A stretch of DNA of 64,000 nucleotides. Origin: Curtobacterium sp. MCBD17_032 (GTDB lineage: Bacteria > Actinomycetota > Actinomycetes > Actinomycetales > Microbacteriaceae). The stretch lies in contig NZ_QKTO01000001.1 of the NCBI RefSeq assembly GCF_003234855.1, forward strand, positions 558,001 through 622,000. The letters are read 5' to 3'. Made by a program: the position numbers and the translations under genes. Positions 17,941 through 27,759 of this stretch are shown here, piece by piece; position 1 is the stretch's first letter, and every line of letters begins with the position of its first letter. The notes under the pieces are model-generated. The model was not told where the DNA came from. It saw only the letters and a program-made list of their open reading frames with translations, and searched no databases.

Positions 17941-18333
17941 ATGGTGGAGTCGATCGCACGCGTGCGACACATCCGCGTCACGCCTCAGAAGGCCCGTCGC
18001 GTCATCCAGCTGATCCGCGGCAAGCAGGCCCACGAGGCGCTCGCCATCCTGAAGTTCGCCCCGCAGGGCGCTTCGGAGCCCGTGTACAAGCTGGTCGCTT
18101 CGGCGATCGCCAACGCACGTGTCAAGGCGGACTCGACGAACAGCTTCCTCGACGAGCGCGACCTCTACGTGAGCAGCGTCTTCGTCGACGAGGGCACGAC
18201 CCTGAAGCGGTTCCAGCCGCGTGCTCAGGGCCGCGCCTTCCGCATCAACAAGCGCACGAGCCACATCACGGTCGTCCTCGCGACGCCGGATGAGGCCGAG
18301 GCCGCCGCGACGAGCAAGAAGGCGAGCAAGTAA
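17941..18333 (+). CDS. rplV: 50S ribosomal protein L22
   Basis: 130 aa. GAGGAGG precedes the ATG. It has [11 protein letters not shown]-type start ([18 protein letters not shown]), the tunnel beta-hairpin [24 protein letters not shown] (conserved core), and a short Ala/Lys tail. Lines the exit tunnel opposite L4. Confidence 0.98.
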   Translation: MVESIARVRHIRVTPQKARRVIQLIRGKQAHEALAILKFAPQGASEPVYKLVASAIANARVKADSTNSFLDERDLYVSSVFVDEGTTLKRFQPRAQGRAFRINKRTSHITVVLATPDEAEAAATSKKASK

Positions 18334-19139
18334 TGGGCCAGAAGGTCAACCCGTACGGCTTCCGTCTCGGGATCACGACGGACCACATCTCCCACTGGTT
18401 CGCCGACAGCACGAAGAAGGGTCAGCGCTACGCCGACTTCGTGGCCGAGGACGTCAAGATCCGTCAGTTCCTGACGAAGACCCTCGACCGCGCGGGCGTC
18501 GCCCGCATCGAGCTGGAGCGCACCCGTGACCGCGTCCGCGTGGACATCCACACCGCGCGTCCCGGCATCGTCATCGGTCGCCGCGGCGCCGAGGCGGAGC
18601 GCATCCGGAGCGAGCTCGAGAAGCTCACCAAGAAGCAGATCCAGCTCAACATCCTCGAGGTCAAGAACCCCGAGACCGAGGCCCAGCTCGTCGCGCAGGG
18701 CATCGCCGAGCAGCTCTCCGCTCGTGTCGCGTTCCGTCGCGCCATGCGCAAGGGCCTGCAGGGTGCACAGCGCGCCGGCGCCAAGGGTGTCCGCATCCAG
18801 GTGTCGGGCCGTCTCGGCGGCGCCGAGATGTCCCGCTCGGAGTTCTACCGCGAGGGCCGCGTGCCCCTGCACACCCTCCGCGCGAACATCGACTACGGCT
18901 TCTACGAGGCCCGGACCACGTTCGGCCGCATCGGCGTGAAGGTCTGGATCTACAAGGGCGACATCACGAACAAGGAGCTCGCTCGCGAGCAGGCGAACCA
19001 GCGTTCGTCCCGCCCGGAGCGTCGTGGCGGCGACCGTCGTGGCGGCGGCCCCCGTGGCGACCGCAACGAGCGCGGTGGCGACCGTCGCGAGCAGCAGGCC
19101 CCGCAGGACGCGCCGGCCGGCGCAGGAGTTGAGGCGTAA
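18333..19139 (+). CDS. rpsC: 30S ribosomal protein S3
   Basis: 268 aa. ATG shares its A with the rplV TAA stop. It starts [14 protein letters not shown], with KH-domain motif [15 protein letters not shown] and the C-terminal domain [21 protein letters not shown] 45-residue tail rich in RGG and Gln/Ala (about 222-268) extends past the usual end, as in other actinobacteria. Confidence 0.98.
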   Translation: MGQKVNPYGFRLGITTDHISHWFADSTKKGQRYADFVAEDVKIRQFLTKTLDRAGVARIELERTRDRVRVDIHTARPGIVIGRRGAEAERIRSELEKLTKKQIQLNILEVKNPETEAQLVAQGIAEQLSARVAFRRAMRKGLQGAQRAGAKGVRIQVSGRLGGAEMSRSEFYREGRVPLHTLRANIDYGFYEARTTFGRIGVKVWIYKGDITNKELAREQANQRSSRPERRGGDRRGGGPRGDRNERGGDRREQQAPQDAPAGAGVEA

Positions 19140-19141
19140 CC

Positions 19142-19561
19142 ATGCTTATCCCCCGTCGAGTCAAGCACCGCAAGCAGCACCACCCGAAGCGTTCGGGTCA
19201 GGCGACCGGTGGCACCAAGGTCTCCTTCGGTGAGTACGGAATCCAGGCGCTCACCCCGGCCTACGTGACCAACCGTCAGATCGAGTCCGCTCGTATCGCC
19301 ATGACGCGTCACATCAAGCGTGGCGGCAAGGTGTGGATCAACATCTACCCGGACCGCCCGCTCACCAAGAAGCCGGCTGAGACCCGAATGGGTTCCGGTA
19401 AGGGTTCGCCCGAGTGGTGGGTCGCGAACGTCAAGCCGGGTCGTGTGCTCTTCGAGCTCGCCGGCGTCAGCGACGAGATCGCCCGCGAGGCATTGACCCG
19501 TGCAATCCACAAGCTGCCCCTCAAGGCACGCATCATCAAGCGCGAGGAGGGCGACGCATAA
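19142..19561 (+). CDS. rplP: 50S ribosomal protein L16
   Basis: 139 aa. It starts [15 protein letters not shown] and carries the [20 protein letters not shown] block that contacts the A-site tRNA and the target of orthosomycin antibiotics. The stop TAATG shares one base with rpmC. Confidence 0.99.
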   Translation: MLIPRRVKHRKQHHPKRSGQATGGTKVSFGEYGIQALTPAYVTNRQIESARIAMTRHIKRGGKVWINIYPDRPLTKKPAETRMGSGKGSPEWWVANVKPGRVLFELAGVSDEIAREALTRAIHKLPLKARIIKREEGDA

Positions 19562-19881
19562 TGGCGATCGGTTCCAAGGAGCTCCGTCCCACTGAGCTCG
19601 ACACCTTCGAGAACGAGCGTCTCGCTGACGAGCTGAAGAAGGCCAAGGAGGAGCTGTTCAACCTCCGCTTCCAGTCGGCCACCGGCCAGCTGGAGAGCCA
19701 CGGCCGTCTCCGTGCCGTCAAGCGCGACATCGCGCGCATCTACACCGTGCTCCGCGAGCGCGAGCTGGGCATCCGTGCCACGCCCGCCCCCGTCGAGACC
19801 GCCCCGAAGGCCAAGAAGTCGTCGAAGAAGGCCGAGAAGCCGGCTGAGTCGACCGAGGCCGAGACCGCCGAGGAGAACTGA
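19561..19881 (+). CDS. rpmC: 50S ribosomal protein L29 with C-terminal extension
   Basis: 106 aa from ATG 19561. Residues 1-75 are the normal two-helix L29 ([30 protein letters not shown], quoted as conserved region). The last 35 residues are Lys/Ala/Glu-rich low complexity, not found in typical 65-80-aa L29. The extension is likely disordered. The frame runs straight into rpsQ with a TGATG overlap. Confidence 0.95.
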   Translation: MAIGSKELRPTELDTFENERLADELKKAKEELFNLRFQSATGQLESHGRLRAVKRDIARIYTVLRERELGIRATPAPVETAPKAKKSSKKAEKPAESTEAETAEEN

Positions 19882-20165
19882 TGGCGACCGAAGAGAAGGA
19901 CTCCGCAGCCCTCACCCGCGGCTACCGGAAGACGCGTCGTGGCTACGTCACGAGCGACAAGATGGACAAGACGATCGTCGTCGAGGTCGAGGACCGCGTG
20001 AAGCACCCCCTCTACGGCAAGGTCATCCGTCGCACGTCGAAGGTCAAGGCCCACGACGAGCTCGGTACCGCCGGCATCGGCGACCTGGTCGTCATCAGCG
20101 AGACCCGTCCCCTCAGCGCCACGAAGCGCTGGCGCCTGGTCGAGATCCTCGAGAAGGCCAAGTAG
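19881..20165 (+). CDS. rpsQ: 30S ribosomal protein S17
   Basis: 94 aa. It has [22 protein letters not shown] and [20 protein letters not shown], the OB-fold of S17. The start overlaps the rpmC stop. Confidence 0.98.
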   Translation: MATEEKDSAALTRGYRKTRRGYVTSDKMDKTIVVEVEDRVKHPLYGKVIRRTSKVKAHDELGTAGIGDLVVISETRPLSATKRWRLVEILEKAK

Positions 20166-20196
20166 GCCTCGGCCCGCTTCGGAATAGGAGACAGCA

Positions 20197-20565
20197 GTGA
20201 TTCAGCAGGAATCCCGCCTGAAGGTCGCCGACAACACGGGTGCCAAGGAGATCTTGACCATCCGCGTGCTCGGTGGCTCGGGTCGTCGCTACGCCGGTCT
20301 CGGTGACGTCATCGTCGCCACGGTGAAGGACGCCATCCCCGGCGGCAACGTGAAGAAGGGTGACGTCGTCAAGGCGGTCATCGTTCGCACCAAGAAGGAG
20401 ACCCGTCGTCCCGACGGCTCCTACATCAAGTTCGACGAGAACGCGGCAGTGATCCTCAAGGCTGACGGCGACCCGCGCGGTACCCGTATCTTCGGGCCGA
20501 TCGGTCGCGAGCTCCGTGACAAGAAGTTCATGAAGATCATCTCGCTCGCGCCGGAGGTGCTGTAA
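20197..20565 (+). CDS. rplN: 50S ribosomal protein L14
   Basis: 122 aa from GTG 20197, with AATAGGAGA upstream. It starts [19 protein letters not shown] and ends [10 protein letters not shown]. All family blocks are intact ([28 protein letters not shown]). A 31-bp gap separates it from rpsQ. It marks the classical spc operon boundary, though no promoter is evident here. Confidence 0.99.
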   Translation: MIQQESRLKVADNTGAKEILTIRVLGGSGRRYAGLGDVIVATVKDAIPGGNVKKGDVVKAVIVRTKKETRRPDGSYIKFDENAAVILKADGDPRGTRIFGPIGRELRDKKFMKIISLAPEVL

Positions 20566-20568
20566 GCC

Positions 20569-20922
20569 ATGGCGAACATCAAGAAGGGTGACCTGGTCCA
20601 GGTCATCACGGGTGCCACGCAGGAGCGTGGCGGCGACCGAGGCAAGCAGGGCAAGGTCATCGAGGTCCGCGGCGACCGCCTGGTCGTCGAGGGCATCAAC
20701 TTCGTGACCAAGCACGTCCGCGTCGGTCAGACCCAGCGCGGTTCGAAGACCGGTGGCATCGAGCAGCACGAAGCCCCGATCCACGTGTCGAACGTCGCGA
20801 TCGTCGACCCGAAGACCAAGACGCCGACCCGCGTCGGTCACCGCAACGAAGAAGTGGAGAAGGACGGCGTCACGAAGACCGTCCGCGTCCGCTACGCCAA
20901 GAAGTCTGGTGAGAAGCTCTGA
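20569..20922 (+). CDS. rplX: 50S ribosomal protein L24
   Basis: 117 aa. It starts [30 protein letters not shown] (KOW motif, conserved block) and includes [20 protein letters not shown]. It initiates 50S assembly at the 5' end of 23S rRNA. Confidence 0.98.
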   Translation: MANIKKGDLVQVITGATQERGGDRGKQGKVIEVRGDRLVVEGINFVTKHVRVGQTQRGSKTGGIEQHEAPIHVSNVAIVDPKTKTPTRVGHRNEEVEKDGVTKTVRVRYAKKSGEKL

Positions 20923-21512
20923 TGACCGACACGACTGCCGCGACTGCTGAGAAAGTTCAGCCGCGCCTCAAGCAGAAGTACCGCAACGAGATCAAGGCGG
21001 CGCTGACCGAGCAGTTCGGTTACGCGAACGTCAACCAGGTCCCCGGCCTGGTCAAGGTCGTCGTCAACACCGGTGTCGGTGAGGCCGCGCGCGACTCGAA
21101 GATCATCGAGGGCGCCATCAAGGACCTCACGGCGATCACCGGTCAGAAGCCGCAGGTCACGCTGGCCCGCAAGTCCATCGCGCAGTTCAAGCTGCGCGAG
21201 GGCCAGGCCATCGGCGCGCACGTCACCCTCCGCGGTGACCGCGCGTGGGAGTTCCTGGACCGCCTGCTGTCGCTCGCGCTCCCGCGCATCCGCGACTTCC
21301 GCGGCCTGAGCGACCGCCAGTTCGACGGCAACGGCAACTACACCTTCGGTCTCTCGGAGCAGAGCGTGTTCCACGAGATCGACCAGGACCGCATCGACCG
21401 CGTGCGTGGGTTCGACATCACCGTCGTGACCACCGCGAAGACGGACGACGAAGGCCGCGCGCTGCTCCGCCAGCTCGGCTTCCCGTTCCGTTCTGCCGAG
21501 CAGACGGTCTAA
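20922..21512 (+). CDS. rplE: 50S ribosomal protein L5
   Basis: 196 aa. A short polar N-terminal extension is followed by [20 protein letters not shown], then [38 protein letters not shown] and the C-terminal [18 protein letters not shown]. Binds 5S rRNA and contacts the P-site tRNA. A large hairpin follows, where many actinobacteria encode rpsN. Confidence 0.98.
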   Translation: MTDTTAATAEKVQPRLKQKYRNEIKAALTEQFGYANVNQVPGLVKVVVNTGVGEAARDSKIIEGAIKDLTAITGQKPQVTLARKSIAQFKLREGQAIGAHVTLRGDRAWEFLDRLLSLALPRIRDFRGLSDRQFDGNGNYTFGLSEQSVFHEIDQDRIDRVRGFDITVVTTAKTDDEGRALLRQLGFPFRSAEQTV

Positions 21513-21527
21513 GCTACTCCGGGCGGT

Positions 21528-21559
21528 GCGGGCCGGAGGAGATTGCTCCTCCGGCCCGC
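21528..21559 (+). terminator. 14-bp hairpin between rplE and rpsH
   Basis: GCGGGCCGGAGGAG pairs perfectly with CTCCTCCGGCCCGC around a 4-nt loop (ATTG), 16 bp after the rplE stop. No T-run follows. It may act as a partial terminator, a 3'-end stabiliser or a processing site inside the operon. The remaining bases up to rpsH (21560-21668) hold no gene. Confidence 0.7.
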
Positions 21560-21668
21560 TCGCACGAAGTCACACCGATCCCGGGGAACCGCCCTGGGAT
21601 CACCTCGATCGTCGAGGTCGGCACTCGTGGAACGGGTGTCGAAACCGGACGAAGAACGGAAACGCATC

Positions 21669-22067
21669 ATGACGATGACCGATCCGGTCGCAGACATGCT
21701 GACCAGATTGCGGAACGCGAACTCGGCGCACCACGACGCCGTCTCGCTTCCGAGCTCCAAGCTCAAGCAGACCATCGCTGACATCCTCAAGCGCGAGGGC
21801 TACATCAGCGAGTGGAAGGTCGAGGACGCCCGCGTCGGGCAGACCCTCACCATCGACCTCAAGTACGGCCCCGATCGCGAGCGTTCGATCGCCGGCATCA
21901 AGCGCGTCTCGAAGCCGGGCCTCCGCGTCTACGCGAAGTCGACCGAGATCCCCCGGGTCCTCGGTGGCCTCGGCGTGGCGATCCTGTCGACCTCCTCGGG
22001 GCTCCTGACCGACCGCGAAGCCGAGCAGAAGGGCGTGGGTGGGGAAGTCCTCGCCTACGTTTGGTGA
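21669..22067 (+). CDS. rpsH: 30S ribosomal protein S8
   Basis: 132 aa from ATG 21669. It starts [18 protein letters not shown] and contains [20 protein letters not shown] and the invariant C-terminal [23 protein letters not shown] (core). In E. coli S8 is the repressor of the spc operon. An rplE-rpsH gap with a strong hairpin makes local regulation possible here, but the E. coli site lies elsewhere. Confidence 0.99.
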   Translation: MTMTDPVADMLTRLRNANSAHHDAVSLPSSKLKQTIADILKREGYISEWKVEDARVGQTLTIDLKYGPDRERSIAGIKRVSKPGLRVYAKSTEIPRVLGGLGVAILSTSSGLLTDREAEQKGVGGEVLAYVW

Positions 22068-22073
22068 TCGATC

Positions 22074-22610
22074 ATGTCTCGTATCGGACGTCTCCCCATC
22101 GACATCCCGGCCGGAGCGACCGTCTCGGTCGACGGCCAGAACGTCGCCGTCAAGGGCCCGAAGGGCGAGCTCACGCTCGTCATCGCTGAGCCCATCCAGG
22201 CCAAGGTCGAGGACAACCAGGTCCTCGTCAGCCGCCCGGACGACGAGCGTTCCTCCCGCGCGCTGCACGGCCTGACGCGCTCGCTCATCGCGAACCAGAT
22301 CATCGGCGTCACCCAGGGCTACTCCAAGGGCCTCGAGGTCGTCGGGACCGGTTACCGCGTGGCAGCCAAGGGCAGCGACCTCGAGTTCGCGCTCGGGTAC
22401 TCCCACCCGATCACGGTCAACCCGCCGGCGGGCATCAGCTTCGCCGTCGAGGGCAACAACAAGGTCACCGTGAACGGCATCGACAAGCAGCTTGTCGGTG
22501 AGGTCGCGGCCAACATCCGCAAGCTGCGCAAGCCCGAGCCCTACAAGGGCAAGGGTGTTCGCTACGCCGGCGAGATCGTGCGCCGCAAGGCCGGAAAGTC
22601 AGGTAAGTGA
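22074..22610 (+). CDS. rplF: 50S ribosomal protein L6
   Basis: 178 aa. It starts [21 protein letters not shown] and has the C-terminal signature [21 protein letters not shown]. It sits near the GTPase-associated centre. The junction with rplR (GTGATCATGG) is identical to that between rplC and rplD. Confidence 0.99.
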   Translation: MSRIGRLPIDIPAGATVSVDGQNVAVKGPKGELTLVIAEPIQAKVEDNQVLVSRPDDERSSRALHGLTRSLIANQIIGVTQGYSKGLEVVGTGYRVAAKGSDLEFALGYSHPITVNPPAGISFAVEGNNKVTVNGIDKQLVGEVAANIRKLRKPEPYKGKGVRYAGEIVRRKAGKSGK

Positions 22611-22612
22611 TC

Positions 22613-22990
22613 ATGGCCATCGGAACTCGTACTCGAGGCAAGAGCAAGGCGGCTGCCAAGGCGCGTCGCCACAACCGTCTCCGGAAGAAGATCACCGGGA
22701 CCGAGACCCGTCCCCGTCTCGCCGTCACCCGTTCGTCACGTCACGTGTTCGTCCAGGTCATCGACGACGCCAAGGGTCACACCCTCGCCAGCGCATCGAC
22801 GATGGAGGCCGACCTCCGCTCGTTCGACGGCGACAAGACCGCCAAGGCCCGTCGCGTCGGCGAACTCGTCGCCGAGCGCGCGAAGTCGGCTGGCGTCGAG
22901 GCCGTGGTCTTCGACCGCGGCGGTAGCAAGTACGCCGGTCGCGTCGCCGCGATCGCCGATGGTGCCCGTGAAGGAGGGCTGAACCTGTGA
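22613..22990 (+). CDS. rplR: 50S ribosomal protein L18
   Basis: 125 aa from ATG 22613. The basic N-terminal tail ([22 protein letters not shown]) and the 5S rRNA-binding fold with [20 protein letters not shown] and [23 protein letters not shown] are present. Confidence 0.98.
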   Translation: MAIGTRTRGKSKAAAKARRHNRLRKKITGTETRPRLAVTRSSRHVFVQVIDDAKGHTLASASTMEADLRSFDGDKTAKARRVGELVAERAKSAGVEAVVFDRGGSKYAGRVAAIADGAREGGLNL

Positions 22991-23796
22991 GCGACATCGC
23001 GAACACCAACGACGCCGAGGCCACGACCGAGGTCGAGACGACCGACGCCGAGACCACCGCGACCGAGGCGAAGGCCCCGGCTGCGAAGGAGGCCGACGTC
23101 CCGGTCGTCGAGCGTCCCGTCGAGACCGCTGCGGGTTCGGCTTCGAACAACCGCGACTCCGTGGACAACCGTGGCCGCCGTGGTGGCGGCAGCGGTGGCG
23201 GGCGTGACCGTCAGCAGGGTGGCCGTGGTGGCAACGACCGCAACGGTCGCGGCGGCGACAGCCAGTTCCTCGAGCGCGTCGTCACCATCAACCGCGTCTC
23301 CAAGGTCGTCAAGGGTGGTCGTCGCTTCAGCTTCACCGCGCTCGTCGTCGTCGGTGACGGCAACGGTCTGGTGGGCGTCGGCTACGGCAAGGCCCGCGAG
23401 GTCCCGACCGCCATCTCGAAGGGCGTCGAGGAGGCGAAGAAGAACTTCTTCCGCGTCCCGCGTGTCGGCAACACGATCCCGCACCCGGTGCAGGGTGAGG
23501 CTGCCGCTGGCGTCGTCCTCCTGCGTCCGGCCGCTGCCGGTACCGGTGTCATCGCCGGTGGTCCGGTCCGCGCCGTGCTCGAGTGCGCCGGCATCCACGA
23601 CGTCCTGAGCAAGTCGCTCGGTTCGTCCAACACCATCAACATCGTGCACGCGACCGTGACGGCGCTCAAGCAGCTCGAAGAGCCGCGTGCCGTCGCCAGC
23701 CGTCGTGGTCTGCCCGTCGACCACGTCGTCCCGGCCCGTCTGCTGCACGCCGAGGCGGCCGCACGCACGGCTGCGAACGAGAAGGCAGGTGCGTGA
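22987..23796 (+). CDS. rpsE: 30S ribosomal protein S5 with long N-terminal extension
   Basis: 269 aa from GTG 22987, overlapping rplR (GTGA). The canonical S5 begins near residue 97 ([23 protein letters not shown], core) and includes [21 protein letters not shown] and [18 protein letters not shown]. The first 95 residues are an acidic Thr/Glu/Ala segment followed by an RGG-rich stretch, likely disordered. This resembles other actinobacterial S5 extensions and roughly adds half again to the usual 165-aa size. Confidence 0.97.
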   Translation: MSDIANTNDAEATTEVETTDAETTATEAKAPAAKEADVPVVERPVETAAGSASNNRDSVDNRGRRGGGSGGGRDRQQGGRGGNDRNGRGGDSQFLERVVTINRVSKVVKGGRRFSFTALVVVGDGNGLVGVGYGKAREVPTAISKGVEEAKKNFFRVPRVGNTIPHPVQGEAAAGVVLLRPAAAGTGVIAGGPVRAVLECAGIHDVLSKSLGSSNTINIVHATVTALKQLEEPRAVASRRGLPVDHVVPARLLHAEAAARTAANEKAGA

Positions 23797-23981
23797 TGGC
23801 GATGCTGAAGATCACGCAGACGAAGTCCGTCATCAGCGAGAAGCAGTACCAGCGCGACACGCTCCGCAGCCTGGGTCTCAAGCGCATCGGCCGTACGGTC
23901 CTGCGTGAGGACAACGCCCAGAACCGCGGGTACGTCGCCACGGTGGCGCACCTCGTGAAGGTCGAGGAGGTCGACGCATGA
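23796..23981 (+). CDS. rpmD: 50S ribosomal protein L30
   Basis: 61 aa. ATG 23796 shares its A with the rpsE stop. It has [20 protein letters not shown] and [20 protein letters not shown]. The absence of L30 in some phyla makes its presence a small lineage marker. Confidence 0.98.
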   Translation: MAMLKITQTKSVISEKQYQRDTLRSLGLKRIGRTVLREDNAQNRGYVATVAHLVKVEEVDA

Positions 23982-24442
23982 GCGACGAGAAGAACGAGCG
24001 CGTCCAGATCCTGAAGGTCCACCACCTTCGTCCGGCAGCGGGGTCCAAGAAGGACCGCACCCGCGTCGGTCGTGGTGAGGGTTCGAAGGGCAAGACCGCC
24101 GGCCGTGGCACCAAGGGCCAGAAGGCCCGGTACCAGGTCAAGGTCGGCTTCGAGGGTGGGCAGATGCCGCTGCACATGCGCACTCCGAAGCTCCGCGGGT
24201 TCAAGAACCCGTTCCGCGTCGAGTACCAGCCCGTGAACCTGGACAAGATCGCGGAGCTCTACCCGAACGGTGGCGACGTCACCGTTGCGGACCTGGTCGC
24301 CAAGGGCGCCGTCCGCAAGAACGAGAAGGTCAAGGTTCTCGGTCAGGGTGACATCAGCGTGGCGATCACGGTCACGGTCGACAAGGTCTCGGCATCCGCC
24401 GAGGAGAAGATCGTGGCGGCGGGCGGCACCGTCACCAAGTAG
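23978..24442 (+). CDS. rplO: 50S ribosomal protein L15
   Basis: 154 aa, ATGA overlap with rpmD. It has LHHLRPA-like start ([20 protein letters not shown]), the glycine-rich [24 protein letters not shown] core and RGFKNPF. Last gene before a terminator. Confidence 0.98.
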   Translation: MSDEKNERVQILKVHHLRPAAGSKKDRTRVGRGEGSKGKTAGRGTKGQKARYQVKVGFEGGQMPLHMRTPKLRGFKNPFRVEYQPVNLDKIAELYPNGGDVTVADLVAKGAVRKNEKVKVLGQGDISVAITVTVDKVSASAEEKIVAAGGTVTK

Positions 24443-24449
24443 TCCCCGT

Positions 24450-24480
24450 CGGCGGCCCGCGCATTGCGCGCGGGCCGCCG
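24450..24480 (+). terminator. Terminator after rplO
   Basis: A perfect 13-bp stem CGGCGGCCCGCGC / GCGCGGGCCGCCG with a 5-nt loop, followed by TTACGGTTTCC, 7 bp after the rplO stop. It separates the S10/spc block from secY-adk-map. Confidence 0.9.
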
Positions 24481-24582
24481 TTACGGTTTCCTTGATGGCA
24501 GGCTCGGAACACGGCGTCGTTCGACGTGCGTTCCCGGGCCACGGGGTCGGCGCTTCCGGCCACGGGCGTCCTCGCCCGGCTC

Positions 24583-24598
24583 GACCGGTCAACCGGTC
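24583..24598. promoter_or_regulatory. 16-bp palindrome upstream of secY
   Basis: GACCGGTCAACCGGTC: a 7-bp inverted repeat with a 2-bp spacer, which is also a direct repeat of ACCGGTCA. It lies 20 bp before the secY GTG, in the 138-bp gap that should contain the secY promoter or leader. Operator, leader hairpin or chance; no further evidence. Confidence 0.35.
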
Positions 24599-24618
24599 AC
24601 AGAAGTTCGGAGTAACTC

Positions 24619-25941
24619 GTGTTCAGAGCGGTCGCGCGCATCATGCGCACCCCAGATCTTCGGAAGAAGATCGGCTTCACCCTCGCGATCATCGCGCTGT
24701 TCCGCCTCGGCTCGTACATCCCGGCACCGTTCGTGGACTACGCCAGCGTGCAGGCCTGCCTGGCGTCCGCGTCGTCCTCCGGCGGCCTGTACGACCTGAT
24801 CAACCTGTTCTCCGGCGGCGCGCTCCTGAAGCTCTCGGTCTTCGCGCTCGGGATCATGCCGTACATCACGTCGTCGATCATCGTGCAGCTCCTGCGCGTG
24901 GTGATCCCGCACTTCGACTCGCTCTACAAGGAGGGTCAGTCCGGTCAGGCGAAGCTGACCCAGTACACGCGCTACCTCACCATCGCGCTGGGCGTGCTGC
25001 AGTCCACCACCCTGATCACCGTCGCCCGCTCGGGTGCCCTCTTCGGCACGAGCGCCTCGGCCTCCTGCACGTCGATCATCTCGAACGACAGCTGGTACGC
25101 GATCCTCCTGATGGTCATCACCCTGACCGCGGGCACCGGCCTGATCATGTGGATGGGCGAGCTCGTCACCGAGCGCGGCATCGGCAACGGCATGTCGCTG
25201 CTCATCTTCACCTCGATCGCCGCGCAGTTCCCGTCGGCGCTCTGGGCCATCGAGCAGTCGCAGTCCTTCGAGCTCTTCCTCTTCGTCATCCTGGTCGGCC
25301 TGGTCATCATGATGGCCGTCGTGTTCGTCGAGCAGTCGCAGCGGCGCATCCCGGTTCAGTACGCCAAGCGCATGGTCGGGCGCCGCACCTACGGCGGCAA
25401 CAACACGTACATCCCGATCAAGGTGAACATGGCCGGCGTCGTGCCCGTCATCTTCGCGTCCTCGCTGCTGTACCTGCCGGCGCTGATCGCACAGTTCAAC
25501 CAGCCCTCGGACGGCAGCGCGCCTGCGCCGTGGGTGACCTGGATCCAGAGCAACCTGACGTCGGGTGACAACTGGTTCTACATGGTCCTGTACTTCCTGC
25601 TCATCGTCGGGTTCACGTACTTCTACGTCGCGATCACCTTCAACCCCGAAGAGGTCGCCGACAACATGAAGAAGTACGGCGGGTTCATCCCGGGCATCCG
25701 TGCCGGGCGTCCGACGGCCGAGTACCTCGACTACGTCCTCACCCGGGTGACGCTGCCCGGTGCGCTGTACCTCGGTCTCATCGCGCTCATCCCGCTCGCA
25801 GCACTGGCGCTGTTCGGGGCGAACCAGAACTTCCCGTTCGGCGGCGCCAGCATCCTGATCATCGTGGGTGTCGGTCTCGAGACCGTGAAGCAGATCGACT
25901 CGCAGCTGCAGCAACGTCACTACGAAGGGCTCCTCCGTTGA
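24619..25941 (+). CDS. secY: Protein translocase subunit SecY
   Basis: Pore of the Sec translocon; 440 aa from GTG 24619 with GGAG 8 nt upstream. Ten transmembrane helices are predictable. Family signatures [11 protein letters not shown] (N-terminal region), [31 protein letters not shown] (plug region and helix 2, conserved core) and [22 protein letters not shown] are intact. The stop overlaps the adk start (TTGA), typical of the secY-adk-map operon. Confidence 0.99.
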   Translation: MFRAVARIMRTPDLRKKIGFTLAIIALFRLGSYIPAPFVDYASVQACLASASSSGGLYDLINLFSGGALLKLSVFALGIMPYITSSIIVQLLRVVIPHFDSLYKEGQSGQAKLTQYTRYLTIALGVLQSTTLITVARSGALFGTSASASCTSIISNDSWYAILLMVITLTAGTGLIMWMGELVTERGIGNGMSLLIFTSIAAQFPSALWAIEQSQSFELFLFVILVGLVIMMAVVFVEQSQRRIPVQYAKRMVGRRTYGGNNTYIPIKVNMAGVVPVIFASSLLYLPALIAQFNQPSDGSAPAPWVTWIQSNLTSGDNWFYMVLYFLLIVGFTYFYVAITFNPEEVADNMKKYGGFIPGIRAGRPTAEYLDYVLTRVTLPGALYLGLIALIPLAALALFGANQNFPFGGASILIIVGVGLETVKQIDSQLQQRHYEGLLR

Positions 25942-26528
25942 GCGCACGCCTCATCATCGTCGGACCTCCCGGAGCCGGGAAGGGCACCCAGGCCGGTCGG
26001 ATCGCCTCGGCCCTCGGGATCCCCGCGATCTCCACGGGTGACATCTTCCGCAAGAACGTCGCGGACGGCACGCCGCTCGGTCAGCGCGCGAAGGCCCTCA
26101 TGGACGCCGGCGAGTACGTGCCGGACGACCTCACGAACGAGCTGGTCCGGGACCGTCTCTCCGAGCCCGACGCCGAGAACGGGTTCCTGCTCGACGGCTA
26201 CCCACGCACCACCGCGCAGGTCGAGTACCTCGACGGGCTCCTCGCCGAGCAGGGCACGGCGGTCGACCTCGTGGTGCAGCTCGTCGCCGAGCAGGACGCG
26301 CTCGTGGCACGCCTGCTCAAGCGCGCGGGGGAACAGGGTCGCGCCGACGACACCGAGGAGACGATCCGTCGTCGCCAGCAGGTGTACCAGGAGCAGACCG
26401 CCCCGATCGTCGCCGTCTACCAGGAGCGTGGCCTCGTCGCCGACGTCGACGGCCTCGGTGCCGTCGACGAGGTCGGGGACCGCATCGCGGAGGCCCTGGC
26501 GGCTCGCGGTCTCACGGCCACGGTCTGA
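25938..26528 (+). CDS. adk: Adenylate kinase
   Basis: Interconverts AMP + ATP and 2 ADP; 196 aa, short-lid form (no zinc lid). TTG start at 25938 overlaps the secY stop. P-loop [18 protein letters not shown] site [10 protein letters not shown] and [13 protein letters not shown], and lid residues [16 protein letters not shown] are present. Confidence 0.98.
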   Translation: MSARLIIVGPPGAGKGTQAGRIASALGIPAISTGDIFRKNVADGTPLGQRAKALMDAGEYVPDDLTNELVRDRLSEPDAENGFLLDGYPRTTAQVEYLDGLLAEQGTAVDLVVQLVAEQDALVARLLKRAGEQGRADDTEETIRRRQQVYQEQTAPIVAVYQERGLVADVDGLGAVDEVGDRIAEALAARGLTATV

Positions 26529-26542
26529 CCGGGGTCGTCTCC

Positions 26543-27373
26543 GTGCGTCGGCGGAAGCCCTCCATCTACAAGTCGCCCGACGAACTGCGAGCGATGGTGC
26601 GCCCCGGCCTCCTGACCGCGCAGGCGCTCGACGCCGTCCGCGCCGCGGTCCGGGCCGGGACCACCACGGCCGAGCTCGACGCGATCGCCGAGCGGACCAT
26701 CCGTGACGGTGGCGGCATCCCGAACTTCCAGCTCGTGCCCGGGTACCGGCACACGCTCTGCGTGTCCGTGAACGACGAGATCGTGCACGGCATCCCCGGC
26801 GCGCGGGTGCTGCAGGCCGGCGACATCGTGTCGGTCGACGCCGGGGCCGAGGTCGACGGCTGGAACGGTGACAGCGCCTTCACGGTGGTGGTCCCCGGCG
26901 GCGACCCCGCGGTGGCCGCTGCACGACAGAAGCTGTCTGACACGACCGAACGTGCGCTCTGGCACGGCATCGCGGCGCTCGCGCACGCGGAGCACCTGCA
27001 CGAGGTCGGAGCGGCCGTCGAGGACGCCATCGACGAGACCGGTGCGTGGGGGATCGTCGAGGACTTCACGGGACACGGCATCGGCCGATCGATGCACGAG
27101 GAGCCGCCGGTCTTCAACTACCGCGTCCGTGGCGCCGGCCCCGCGGTGCAACCCGGCCTCGCGATCGCCATCGAGCCGATGGTGACCGCCGGCACGATCG
27201 ACAGTTCGACGGACGCCGACGGGTGGACCGTGCGGACGCTCGACGGATCCGACGCGGCACACTGGGAGCACAGCGTCGCGGTACACGCCGACGGCATCTG
27301 GGTCCTGACGGCGGCCGACGGCGGTGCCGCCTCGCTCGCACCGCTCGGTGTCACGCCCGTCCCGGTCCCGTAG
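26543..27373 (+). CDS. map: Methionine aminopeptidase, type I
   Basis: Removes the initiator Met; 276 aa from GTG 26543. The five metal ligands are visible in DAGAEVDGWNGDSAF (two Asp), GHGIGRSMHEEP (His), IEPMV (Glu) and HWEHSVAV (Glu). The N terminus lacks the long SH3-binding extension seen in the second actinobacterial MetAP. The last gene of secY-adk-map; a repeat-rich, gene-free gap follows. Confidence 0.97.
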   Translation: MRRRKPSIYKSPDELRAMVRPGLLTAQALDAVRAAVRAGTTTAELDAIAERTIRDGGGIPNFQLVPGYRHTLCVSVNDEIVHGIPGARVLQAGDIVSVDAGAEVDGWNGDSAFTVVVPGGDPAVAAARQKLSDTTERALWHGIAALAHAEHLHEVGAAVEDAIDETGAWGIVEDFTGHGIGRSMHEEPPVFNYRVRGAGPAVQPGLAIAIEPMVTAGTIDSSTDADGWTVRTLDGSDAAHWEHSVAVHADGIWVLTAADGGAASLAPLGVTPVPVP

Positions 27374-27534
27374 CGCGGCAGCGGGGCAGCGCGGTCTCCG
27401 CCTGCCCGTGGCCGGGGGACGCGGCTCCTGACCGCGTTCGGCAAGGGGGAGCGGAACGCGGGGACCCGCCGGCCGCGCCCGGCTCGTGGCGCGCGGCCCG
27501 CGCCCCATGCCATGGGCCCATGCCGTGGGCCCAT

Positions 27535-27570
27535 GGCCCTGGCCCTGGCCCTGGCCCTGGGCCTGGGCCT
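27535..27570 (+). repeat. Hexanucleotide tandem repeat (GGCCCT)4(GGGCCT)2
   Basis: Uninterrupted 6-bp units in a non-coding gap. The GGCCC and GGGCC halves are complementary, so a hairpin with regular T-T mismatches is possible. Slippage-prone. Confidence 0.85.
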
Positions 27571-27685
27571 GCGGCCTGCTGCCAGCGTCGCCGACGTGGG
27601 TCGGCCGTCAGCGTCCTCTGTCGTGGGAGCCGCAACCCCGTGCGGAGTCGGCCCACGCACAGCGGCGGGGCCGTCGTCATCGCGT

Positions 27686-27703
27686 GGCGGGCCTCCAGGC
27701 CGG
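27686..27703 (+). repeat. Interspersed element, full copy
   Basis: GGCGGGCCTCCAGGCCGG, near the 3' end of the LCP gene. Identical over 16 bp to the copy at 14369-14384. Confidence 0.6.
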
Positions 27704-27759
27704 CGTCGTCGGGAGCGCAGCGTGATGCGCCCGACCGTGGCCGACGCTCGTGCTGTCCC

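Larger units (their letters stand above)
27374..27759. other. Gene-free convergent gap with palindrome and hexamer repeats
   Basis: 386 bp between the ends of map (+) and the LCP gene (-). It contains the perfect palindrome CATGGGCCCATG (27511-27522) with a second TGGGCCCATG at 27526-27535, then four GGCCCT units (27535-27558) and two GGGCCT units (27559-27570). These can fold back on each other. Open frames here are short and repetitive (for example an Ala-Leu run), so I call no gene. Confidence 0.7.

Noticed and set aside
27486-27725. Small plus-strand frames in the map-LCP gap with Ala-Leu runs
   Set aside because: They are translations of the hexamer repeat, without RBS or conservation signals.
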